Below, piece by piece: positions 24,313 to 31,033 of a DNA stretch of 39,418 nucleotides. The notes under the pieces are model-generated. The model saw only the letters and a list, made by a program, of their open reading frames with translations. It made no database searches and was not told where the DNA came from. Position 1 is the stretch's first letter; every line of letters begins with the position of its first letter. The translations under genes were made by a program, and so were the position numbers. The stretch is from an uncultured Megasphaera sp. (lineage in GTDB: Bacteria; Bacillota; Negativicutes; Veillonellales; Megasphaeraceae): positions 1 through 39,418 of the forward strand of contig USGG01000011.1 of NCBI GenBank assembly GCA_900554215.1. The letters are read 5' to 3'.

Positions 24313-25452
24313 ATGGGATACAACTTTACGGAAGAGCAATTAGCCGTACGGGATTTGGTTCGCTCCTTTGCCCAAAAGGAAGTCGCGCCGCTGAGCCGGC
24401 AGATGGACGAAACGGGGTGGAACCCGGAATTGTATAAGAAATACATCGCGACGGGACTGCATGCGACGCCGATTCCCGAGGCCTATGGCGGAGCCGGATT
24501 GGGCGACGTGGAATGCGCCGTCATTACGCACGAATTGGCCCGGGCCGACGCCGGATTTGCCATGTCCATGGAAATCAGCTGGGTCTGCGCCGATATGATT
24601 CGCCTCCACGGCAGCGACGAGCAGAAAGAGAAATACTTGACGGCTGTCGCCGACGGGAAATTATTCGCCTTTGCCCTGACGGAACCTGATTCGGGCTCCG
24701 ACGCGGCGGGTATGCGGACACGGGCTAAAAAGCAGGCCGACGGCTCGTACGTCGTCAAGGGCTCCAAGGCCTGGATTACCAACGCCGGCATTGCCGACTA
24801 CTACGTCGTCATGGCTATTACAGACCCGGAAAAGGGCGCCAAGGGCATTTCGGCGTTTCTGGTCGATGCTGGCACGCCGGGATTGATTGTCGATAAGGAA
24901 GAGGACAAGATGGGCATGCGCAGCTCCGATACGCACGGCCTTACCTTTGATGACATGAAGCTGCCTGCCGGCGCCCTCCTCGGCGAAGAAGGCAAGGGCT
25001 TCGTCTACGCCATGGAAGGGCTGGACGGCGGCCGCATCAGCTGCGCGGCTATTTCTGCGGGCATTGCCGAGCACGCCATGCAGATTGCCAAGGAATATTC
25101 CCTGCAGCGCGTGGCCTTTGGCAAGCCTATCGCCAAGTTCCAGGGCGTTTCCTTTAAGCTGGCGAATATGTCCATGTATATCGATGCCATGAACCTGATG
25201 CTCTACGATGCGGCGGCCTTAAAGGCTACGGGAGCGCGCTGCTCGAAATTGGCGGCTGAAGCCAAGCTGCTGGCTTCTACTCACGCGACGCAGATCTGTC
25301 TCGACGCGATTCAGATCCTGGGCGGCAACGGCTACAGCAAGGAATACAATGTAGAACGTCTTCTGCGCGACAACAAGCTCATGGAAATCGGCGAAGGGAC
25401 TAATGAAATCCTGCGGGTCGTCATCGGCAGCGCCGTGCTGGAGGAAAAGTAA
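24313..25452 (+). CDS. Short-chain acyl-CoA dehydrogenase (butyryl-CoA dehydrogenase-like)
   Basis: About 379 residues from ATG 24313 (MGYNFTEEQ), with GGGGG eight bases upstream; the longer in-frame extension upstream covers the promoter and is non-coding. Signatures: FALTEPDSGSDAAGM (about 120, FAD/substrate), WITNAG (about 158), the FAD-binding LDGGRISCAA and QRVAFGKPIAKFQ, and the C-terminal GEGTNEILR with the catalytic base Glu at about residue 361, the position used by short-chain enzymes. It oxidises acyl-CoA to enoyl-CoA or, with an electron-transferring flavoprotein, reduces crotonyl-CoA to butyryl-CoA. No etfAB lies next to it. With the CoA-transferase just upstream it suggests a role in short- or medium-chain fatty acid fermentation, though each gene has its own promoter. 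Confidence 0.92.
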   Translation: MGYNFTEEQLAVRDLVRSFAQKEVAPLSRQMDETGWNPELYKKYIATGLHATPIPEAYGGAGLGDVECAVITHELARADAGFAMSMEISWVCADMIRLHGSDEQKEKYLTAVADGKLFAFALTEPDSGSDAAGMRTRAKKQADGSYVVKGSKAWITNAGIADYYVVMAITDPEKGAKGISAFLVDAGTPGLIVDKEEDKMGMRSSDTHGLTFDDMKLPAGALLGEEGKGFVYAMEGLDGGRISCAAISAGIAEHAMQIAKEYSLQRVAFGKPIAKFQGVSFKLANMSMYIDAMNLMLYDAAALKATGARCSKLAAEAKLLASTHATQICLDAIQILGGNGYSKEYNVERLLRDNKLMEIGEGTNEILRVVIGSAVLEEK

Positions 25453-25481
25453 CCTACATCGTTTCGTTCTCGTCATAAGCA

Positions 25482-25520
25482 AAAAAGCGTATCCGGCCCA
25501 TCGGCGCGGATACGCTTTTT
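25482..25520. terminator. Bidirectional terminator between acyl-CoA dehydrogenase and AEC transporter genes
   Basis: AAAAAGCGTATCCG (25482-25495) and CGGATACGCTTTTT (25507-25520) form a perfect 14-pair stem with A/T runs at both ends. The stop codon of the AEC gene overlaps its right edge. Confidence 0.9.
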
Positions 25521-26496
25521 ATTTAAATGGCAGATACCCCAAAGACACGAGGAGGTAAAAGGCCGGGTATAAGATGAGAATATACAAAATCGTCGTTGTG
25601 ATGAACGGAGCCATGGACAGGTTGACGTTTAAATCGTACAGACGAGTTGTTATCAAGGCGTTGATGGCGCAGGGCGTGGCCATCATGATGAACAGCGCGC
25701 CCAGCAGCACCGGGTCGGATGTAAACTGTACGGCCAGTATATATGATACGGCCGGTGTCAAAATCATCTTGATGGGGATGAGGTCGAGAGTCGGCTTGCA
25801 ATATACCTTGAGATGGGAAAAATCGATGAGGTAACCGATGGGGAGAAGGGCTGCCCAGGCATTGACATGAACTAATCCTTGGAAAAATTGTCCCAGCACA
25901 GCCGGCCTCGGCACGCCGGAGATGTACAGCAGGATGCCGGCGATGATGACGACGATGGACAACTGATTCCAGTTAATGAAGATGTTTTTCCAGTTGGACT
26001 TGAGGAATGCCGGAATATTCGCCGATTGGCCGCTGTTGTGGTAATAGTAAGCCATGGGGAAGAGGACGAAGAACATGACCAAATTTTGGAATACTCCCAA
26101 GAGCTGTGCATAGGCGAAGGCAATTTCACCGTACAGCAAGTAGCCGCATAATCCGCCTAACGAAGCCGCATTGGACGGCATGGCTGAAATGAGATAGCTG
26201 CCCTTGTCTATCTTATCGGTAAACCTCCGCTGCCGGTGGAGCAGGAAGATAATAGCCAACGGAAAGAAGGCGTTGAAAAACGCGAAGAAGGGCAGCGACA
26301 ACAGGTCGGGCTTCAGCGGCAGGACCCACATGCTGAGCAGGGCCAGGACGGACATGACACAGATGATGTTGAAGCGGATGAGAAAATTGCACTGTGCCGG
26401 AGACATGAGCCGCCGTTGCTTCAAGGCGTAGCCTACGGCCAGAGGCAGAACGATATCGAGAAAAATATAGAGAATGCGAGAGCTTGCTTCGCCCAA
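25519..26496 (-). CDS. AEC (auxin efflux carrier) family transporter
   Basis: About 325 residues with roughly ten membrane helices in two inverted halves. It begins (M)GEASSRILYIFLDIVLPLAVGY, a typical AEC first helix, and contains YLLYGEIAFAYAQLLGVFQNL and a C-terminal ATPCAINALITTRLYD segment matching the family's conserved crossover regions. The start is taken as TTG at 26496, because AAAGGGA lies seven bases upstream and no ATG is available without losing helix 1 or running back through the upstream exonuclease gene. Bacterial members export or import malate, malonate and related carboxylates or amino acids. It follows the exonuclease gene by 26 bases, so co-transcription is likely. The substrate is unknown. 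Confidence 0.87.
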   Translation of the reverse strand: MGEASSRILYIFLDIVLPLAVGYALKQRRLMSPAQCNFLIRFNIICVMSVLALLSMWVLPLKPDLLSLPFFAFFNAFFPLAIIFLLHRQRRFTDKIDKGSYLISAMPSNAASLGGLCGYLLYGEIAFAYAQLLGVFQNLVMFFVLFPMAYYYHNSGQSANIPAFLKSNWKNIFINWNQLSIVVIIAGILLYISGVPRPAVLGQFFQGLVHVNAWAALLPIGYLIDFSHLKVYCKPTLDLIPIKMILTPAVSYILAVQFTSDPVLLGALFIMMATPCAINALITTRLYDLNVNLSMAPFITTTILYILILYPAFYLLVSLGYLPFK

Positions 26497-26522
26497 ATAA
26501 AATCCCTTTCTTTCTGCAGTGA

Positions 26523-27191
26523 TTATTTTCGGATGGCGGCGCGGAAGGCGTCGGCCAGGGAGAAGGTCAGCGGTTCCGCCGGTTTTGTCGCGTCGATAAT
26601 CGGCTGCATGATGTCGCGGAACTCGTCCTTCTTCTTGGACAGGACGTACAGCTTCGACGTGTTGCGGGCGTCCCACAGGGCGTCGTGCATCTGGCCGTCG
26701 AAGGTTTCTCCCAGGGTGCTGACAGCCTTATCCAGGGAAATGACGTTGTCCAGTCCCAGCAGGTTACAGTAAATCTGCTGGAAGTTCTGCCAGTGGTCGA
26801 GCATCCAGCGGATGTCCTCGTCGGCCATGTCCAGCTTTTTCAGCCGCATTTCGCAGGTCAGCTGCCGCCAGTCGTTTTCGCTCCAGGCGTACATTTCGTA
26901 GTCGTTGCCGTTCGAGTCGCGGCACCAGCTGAGAAAATGGGCGAAGGCCTGGCTGAAATGGGGCGCATCGGCGAGCATTTCCATGGTGATGCCCGTCAGC
27001 TCCTGACAAGTGGCGTTCATTTCCGTGGCGTATTCCGGCCGGACATATTCTTTATACGACCCTATTTCTTCGCCGTCCTCATTGATCTTGACGGCGCCTA
27101 TTTCGATGATTTCTCCCTTGCAGATGCGGCGCGCTTCCTTCTGGCTCCGTCCGATAGGGTTCATTTCAAAGTCTACGAATACTGCGTTCAT
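26523..27191 (-). CDS. DEDD-family 3'-5' exonuclease (RNase T / DnaQ-like, KapD-like)
   Basis: 222 residues. The Exo I motif VFVDFEMNP (residues 4-12) supplies the first Asp-Glu pair, the Exo II region lies around residues 75-100, and HDALWDARNTSKL (about 168) is Exo III with the His-Asp of the DEDDh class. Such stand-alone exonucleases trim DNA or RNA 3' ends; the Bacillus relative KapD inhibits the KinA sporulation pathway, but the domain alone does not prove that role. ATG at 27191 follows AAAGGAGC. It has its own promoter overlapped by a striking palindrome (27258-27299), and the AEC transporter gene follows. Confidence 0.87.
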   Translation of the reverse strand: MNAVFVDFEMNPIGRSQKEARRICKGEIIEIGAVKINEDGEEIGSYKEYVRPEYATEMNATCQELTGITMEMLADAPHFSQAFAHFLSWCRDSNGNDYEMYAWSENDWRQLTCEMRLKKLDMADEDIRWMLDHWQNFQQIYCNLLGLDNVISLDKAVSTLGETFDGQMHDALWDARNTSKLYVLSKKKDEFRDIMQPIIDATKPAEPLTFSLADAFRAAIRK

Positions 27192-27248
27192 GTATCAAAG
27201 CTCCTTTCTAACCTTTTCAAACTGCTTTTTGCAATATTCATAGCACCC

Positions 27249-27299
27249 ATTATATCACAATACAGGCCATAAAACCTATAGGAAATATGACCTGTATTG
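27249..27299 (-). promoter_or_regulatory. Exonuclease promoter -10 with a 42-base interrupted palindrome (operator candidate)
   Basis: On the minus strand TATAAT lies at 27254-27249. Directly upstream, CAATACAGGCCATA (27258-27271) and TATGACCTGTATTG (27286-27299) are inverted with 13 of 14 matches, and the exact centre of symmetry is the palindrome CCTATAGG (27275-27282). It covers the -35 region and lacks a T-run, so it resembles an operator rather than a terminator. Bases 27300-27446 hold nothing further that I can identify. Confidence 0.6.
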
Positions 27300-27446
27300 G
27301 CAGTACGTCGTATAAGGAGGCAGTTAGTTTTATATTCGCTGCGAAGAAGTCCTTGCCATAAGCGGATGGACTAAATGGTGGCGCACAAGCCCTTTTTCAT
27401 TTCATAACCTAGCTTTACGTCGGAGCAAGGGCCGTGGACTCCTGCT

Positions 27447-27776
27447 TCAGCGAAAGACTGCCTGGACGAGAAACATGTAAAAGGCCGTGCCGCCGCCGAT
27501 GCTGAGAAACATGCTGCCGCGCCATTTGTGCAGGAAGACTACCAGGGCAATAGCGACGAGCTCCGGCAGGCCGTGATAGGATGCAAACACGGCGTCCTTC
27601 AGGCAGTAGATGACGAGAAGACCGATGGCTGCCGGCGGCAGTACGCGGCCTAAGTAGGCGATAAAGGCCGGCGGATTTCCCTTGGAGAAGACTGCAAAGG
27701 GAAGAAATCTGGTTATCATGGTTCCCAAGGCGACGGCGCCGATGGTTGCCAGCATTTCAAAAGGCGTCATGGTCAT
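27447..27776 (-). CDS. azlD: Branched-chain amino acid exporter subunit AzlD
   Basis: 109 residues with about four hydrophobic helices (LATIGAVALGTMITRFLPFA, then PAFIAYLGRVLPPAAIGLLV), matching the AzlD small subunit. It overlaps azlC by four bases, indicating translational coupling. Together the two subunits export leucine, isoleucine, valine or analogues. Confidence 0.93.
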   Translation of the reverse strand: MTMTPFEMLATIGAVALGTMITRFLPFAVFSKGNPPAFIAYLGRVLPPAAIGLLVIYCLKDAVFASYHGLPELVAIALVVFLHKWRGSMFLSIGGGTAFYMFLVQAVFR

Positions 27777-28468
27777 AGCTGTTCCTCCTTAGGCATATAG
27801 AATTTCTTTTTCCACAGCAGGCTCACGGTAATCAGTATCATCGACGGAATGATGAACTGGCTGCTGCCGAATAGGATCAAAGCCAGCAGGGCGCAGCCCA
27901 GGCCGGTGATAGCAGAGCGCCGCGCTTCTCTGCGTTCCCATTGGCCAAGGAATAAGACGACGAAGAGGGCGGTCATGACGAATTCGATGCCCGTCGTGTC
28001 GAAATGGACATAGGCTCCCAGAAAAGCGCCTAAGGCCGTGCTGGCAATCCAGTACAGATGATTGAGGCCGGTGACGAAGAAGCGGAACCAATCCGTATCG
28101 ACATCGGCCGGCGGTTCAACAGTACAGTTGATAGAAAAGGTTTCGTCGCACATGCCGAAAATAAGATACCATTTTTTCCATCCTGCGCCGCTGTATTTTT
28201 CCAGCATGGCAATGCCGTAAAACAGATGGCGGGCGTTGACCATAATGGTCAGAAGCAGGGCATACAGCGGGGAAAATGTGGACAGCAGGAGCGACACGGC
28301 GACAAACTGCATTGCGCCGGCATAGATGACGATGCTCATGGCTATCGGATAGAAAACGGAAAAGCCCTTGCTGGTCATGAGAAATCCATAAGACAGGCCG
28401 ATAAAAAGAAAGCCTATAAAAATCGGCAGCGTATAGGGCAGAGCGGCCTGAAAGGCCTTTCGTTTCAT
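27773..28468 (-). CDS. azlC: Branched-chain amino acid exporter subunit AzlC
   Basis: 231 residues with several membrane helices. FQAALPYTLPIFIGFLFIGL at the start, YAGAMQFVAVSLL (about 50) and MVNARHLFYGIAML (about 80) are hallmark AzlC segments. The ATG at 28468 follows AAGGAGTT. It is first in the azlCD operon, divergent from an XRE-cupin regulator whose start region overlaps the azlC promoter. Confidence 0.94.
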   Translation of the reverse strand: MKRKAFQAALPYTLPIFIGFLFIGLSYGFLMTSKGFSVFYPIAMSIVIYAGAMQFVAVSLLLSTFSPLYALLLTIMVNARHLFYGIAMLEKYSGAGWKKWYLIFGMCDETFSINCTVEPPADVDTDWFRFFVTGLNHLYWIASTALGAFLGAYVHFDTTGIEFVMTALFVVLFLGQWERREARRSAITGLGCALLALILFGSSQFIIPSMILITVSLLWKKKFYMPKEEQL

Positions 28469-28552
28469 GAAAAATCAACTCCTTTTCTTGCGTGATGCGA
28501 ATGGATACGATATGATTAACATAGACCAATGTATCAGTATGTTGATAAATAT

Positions 28553-28582
28553 ATTTTACGGTTTGTACAGTATATTTGTCAA
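28553..28582 (-). promoter_or_regulatory. azlCD promoter overlapping the leader of the divergent regulator gene
   Basis: On the minus strand TTGACA (28582-28577) and TAAAAT (28558-28553) are 18 bases apart. The -35 box lies immediately before the ribosome binding site of the regulator gene, so occupancy of one promoter probably affects the other. Confidence 0.65.
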
Positions 28583-28596
28583 CAGAGGAGAAGCTT

Positions 28597-29151
28597 ATGG
28601 AACTGGGGTATATAATTGCATGGAATTTAAAGAAATTGCGCCAGGAGCGGAATTTGACGCAAGGCCAGTTGGCGAAAGCTGCCGGCGTCAGCAAGGCGAT
28701 GGTATCGGAAATAGAAAAAGGCGGCAGTAATCCGACGATTAATACGCTGTGGAAGCTGGCTAAAGGGCTGAACGTGCCGTATACGCAGCTGATGGCTGAG
28801 GTGGATTCTGACACGACGATCATCAGACGGGACGACGCGCCGATGCTGGACGGCGAACAGGGGCACTATCGTATTTACAGCTATTTTAAAACTACACCGA
28901 CCCGCAATTTTGAAATGTTTTACTGTGAGCTGGACGGCAATTCTTCAAATGAGTCCATCGGTCATGTAGATTCGTCGCAGGAATACATATATGTCATAGA
29001 CGGGGAACTGGAACTGCAGGCAGGAGAACAGACCTATCTCATTGAAGCCGGCGACGCTGTTCTGTTTGATCCTTCGATCCGGCATATATACGGCAATCCG
29101 AAAAAGAAATTACTCCGCTTTCTCGTCATAAACTATTATCCAGGCCGATAA
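28597..29151 (+). CDS. XRE-family regulator with C-terminal cupin domain
   Basis: About 184 residues. The N-terminal helix-turn-helix (about 5-60) shows LRQERNLTQGQLAKAAGVSK and SEIEKGGSNPTINTLWKLAK. The C-terminal half (about 110-180) is a small beta-barrel cupin (AGDAVLFDPSIRHIYGNP), which in related regulators binds a small ligand. The ATG at 28597 follows AGAGGAG; an in-frame TTG at 28576 lacks a ribosome binding site. It is divergent from azlCD and probably controls it in response to an amino acid, as this HTH-cupin/AzlC pairing recurs in bacteria. Confidence 0.92.
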   Translation: MELGYIIAWNLKKLRQERNLTQGQLAKAAGVSKAMVSEIEKGGSNPTINTLWKLAKGLNVPYTQLMAEVDSDTTIIRRDDAPMLDGEQGHYRIYSYFKTTPTRNFEMFYCELDGNSSNESIGHVDSSQEYIYVIDGELELQAGEQTYLIEAGDAVLFDPSIRHIYGNPKKKLLRFLVINYYPGR

Positions 29152-29176
29152 TATCCGGTGGTGCACGGCTGTGGTA

Positions 29177-29204
29177 TTGACAAGAGGCGAATTTCAGGTA
29201 TACT
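29177..29204 (+). promoter_or_regulatory. Promoter of the T-box/ECF transporter operon
   Basis: TTGACA (29177-29182) and TATACT (29199-29204) are 16 bases apart, just upstream of the T-box leader. Confidence 0.75.
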
Positions 29205-29228
29205 TATATTAATTTTATAAATTGAGTC

Positions 29229-29502
29229 TATGAACGAAACGAGTACATATGCAGCGACAGGAGCAGCGAGCCGATGGCAGTGGGAGTTCGGCCCAGATCA
29301 GTATATGGAATGGATTCGGGAGATGCGGCCTGAACGGCGATCAGTAGGGCCTGCCGGTGTATTTCCACCGATATCAAAGAAGCGTGTATCGCATAGGCCG
29401 TACATGTAGAGCTGGGCTGGAGACAGCCAATTTGGGTGGCACCGCGGAAACAGTAACGTAAGCTTTTCGTCCCTGAGCATAAGGGGATGAAAGGCTTTTT
29501 TT
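29229..29502 (+). promoter_or_regulatory. T-box riboswitch, tryptophan specifier (UGG)
   Basis: Stem I carries GAGTA (29241-29245, the loop E side of the specifier loop) and the apical AGCGAGCCGATGG and GTGGGAGT elements. CGAA (29235-29238) pairs with TTCG (29315-29318), and CATAT (29246-29250) with ATATG (29303-29307). This leaves GAA-TGG-A as the 3' side of the specifier loop, so the specifier codon is UGG (29311-29313). The T-box core GGGTGGCACCGCGG lies at 29434-29447; its UGGC (29437-29440) would pair with a tRNA end GCCA, matching the G discriminator of bacterial tRNA-Trp. The terminator stem (29461-29474 with 29482-29496) ends in seven T. Uncharged tRNA-Trp should turn the downstream operon on. 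Confidence 0.93.
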
Positions 29503-29525
29503 GTGCATATATAGGAGGAAACCGA

Positions 29526-30338
29526 ATGCTGGAGTTTAAGGATGTCTGTTTTAATTATGGAAACGGCGTGTCCGTATTAGAACATATTAATATACGAATC
29601 GGACCGGGCGAGTTCATCGGCCTGGGCGGCCGCAACGGCTGCGGCAAGACGACGGTGACGCGCCTGCTCATGGGATTGGAAAAGCCCGTGTCGGGAGAAA
29701 TCCTTCATGACGGCGCGGTCATCAACGACGACGACGCGTCGGCCCGCAGCCACTACATCGGCTACGTATTTCAGCGGCCCGAACGGCAGATGTTCCGTTC
29801 GACCGTCGAGGACGAAGTGGCCTACGGCCCGCAGCAGCTGGGCATGAGCCGGGACGAGACGGCTGCGGCTGTCGCCGAGGCGTTGGCCATGACGGGCCTG
29901 TCCCATTTGGCCAAGGCTTACCCGCCGAACCTCAACCGTGGCGAAAAGCAGCGCGTAGCCATCGCTTCGGCCATTGCCATGCATACGAGCTGCATCATCT
30001 TGGACGAACCGACGAGCGGGCAGGACAGCGCCGATAAGAAAATGCTCATGGAGCTGCTGACCGACTTGAATAAAAAGGGCATGACCATCCTTATCATTTC
30101 TCATGATATGGATATATTCGCCCAATACTGCCAGCGGGTTATCGTCATCGGCAATCATACGAAGGCCTTCGACGGCACGCCGCAGGAGCTGTTTACGCAG
30201 CGCGAAGACCTGTACGATTTGGGTTTGAGCCGCCCCGAGTCGGTGGCCCTGTCCATGGCCGTGCCGGGCATGAAATACTGCCGGTCGATGAAGGAATTTA
30301 CGGAAGAAATGCTGCGGCGTATAGGAGGGAACCGATGA
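29526..30338 (+). CDS. ECF transporter ATPase subunit (EcfA), first copy
   Basis: About 270 residues. Walker A GRNGCGKTT (about 36-44), Q-loop VFQRPERQMF (about 83), Walker B CIILDEPTSGQD (about 158) and switch histidine IISHD (about 193). The ABC signature is degenerate: LNRGEKQR instead of LSGGQ-type. The ATG at 29526 (MLEFKDVCFNYG) follows AGGAGG; an in-frame ATG at 29487 falls within the T-box terminator. It powers, together with the second ATPase domain at 31034-32506, an energy-coupling factor transporter for which the T-box suggests tryptophan. Its stop overlaps the EcfT start. Confidence 0.92.
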   Translation: MLEFKDVCFNYGNGVSVLEHINIRIGPGEFIGLGGRNGCGKTTVTRLLMGLEKPVSGEILHDGAVINDDDASARSHYIGYVFQRPERQMFRSTVEDEVAYGPQQLGMSRDETAAAVAEALAMTGLSHLAKAYPPNLNRGEKQRVAIASAIAMHTSCIILDEPTSGQDSADKKMLMELLTDLNKKGMTILIISHDMDIFAQYCQRVIVIGNHTKAFDGTPQELFTQREDLYDLGLSRPESVALSMAVPGMKYCRSMKEFTEEMLRRIGGNR

Positions 30339-31021
30339 TGAAGCGATTTGTACCGATTACGAAATTGATTGGCACCTTTGCCTTTTCCTTTTGGGCCTTG
30401 GTCATCAACACGACGGCCCCCCTCGTCGTCCTCGTGGCGGCGGAGCTGTTGCTGCTGGCGATGTGCGGCAGCCTGAGCCGCAATATCAAGGCCGTGTGCA
30501 GCCTGGCCGTCTTTGCCGTCTTTCTCGGGCTGGTCCAGCTCGTCGGCGGCGGTTCCCTCGAATCGGCGTACATCACAGGCCTGCGCATGATGGCCATGAC
30601 CGTCGTATTCATCATCTTGCTGACGACGACGCGGCTGCAGGATTTGACGGCGGCCTTGGTAAAGCAGGTAAAGATTCCCTATGAATACGCCTTTATGTTT
30701 ACGGCGGCCCTGCGCTTCGTCCCCGATTTCATCGCCGAAAGCAAGGCTGTTCAGGAGGCTCAGGCCTGCCGCGGCCTGTCTACGAAGGGCAACGTCGTCA
30801 AGAAGATGATCCATTATATGAGCGTCATCCAGCCGCTCATGCTCAAATCCCTGGGACGGTCGGAAACGATGGCTTTAAGCCTGGAGCTGCGCGGCTTCGG
30901 CAGCAGCGAGCACAGCTTTATGAGCAACGTCCGGCCTAAGGGAAGAGATTACGCCGTCATGGCCGTCATGGCAGCGGTCAGCTGCTTCGTCGTGTACATG
31001 CGGCTCCATGGATTGGTATAA
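30335..31021 (+). CDS. ECF transporter transmembrane coupling subunit EcfT
   Basis: 228 residues with several membrane helices and the two cytoplasmic coupling-helix motifs of EcfT: EAQACRGL (about 144-151) and LELRGFGS (about 187-194), each with the Ala/Leu-x-Arg-Gly that docks into an ATPase. The start overlaps the ATPase stop (ATGA); ATG 30335 or 30338 are equivalent. EcfT joins the two ATPase domains to the substrate-binding S component. Confidence 0.92.
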   Translation: MMKRFVPITKLIGTFAFSFWALVINTTAPLVVLVAAELLLLAMCGSLSRNIKAVCSLAVFAVFLGLVQLVGGGSLESAYITGLRMMAMTVVFIILLTTTRLQDLTAALVKQVKIPYEYAFMFTAALRFVPDFIAESKAVQEAQACRGLSTKGNVVKKMIHYMSVIQPLMLKSLGRSETMALSLELRGFGSSEHSFMSNVRPKGRDYAVMAVMAAVSCFVVYMRLHGLV

Positions 31022-31033
31022 GGAGGAACAGGT

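Noticed and set aside
27300..27446. Possible small RNA or small gene with an AAGGAGG-like site at 27315
   Set aside because: No start codon follows at a useful distance, and I could not build a convincing RNA structure or recognise a family.
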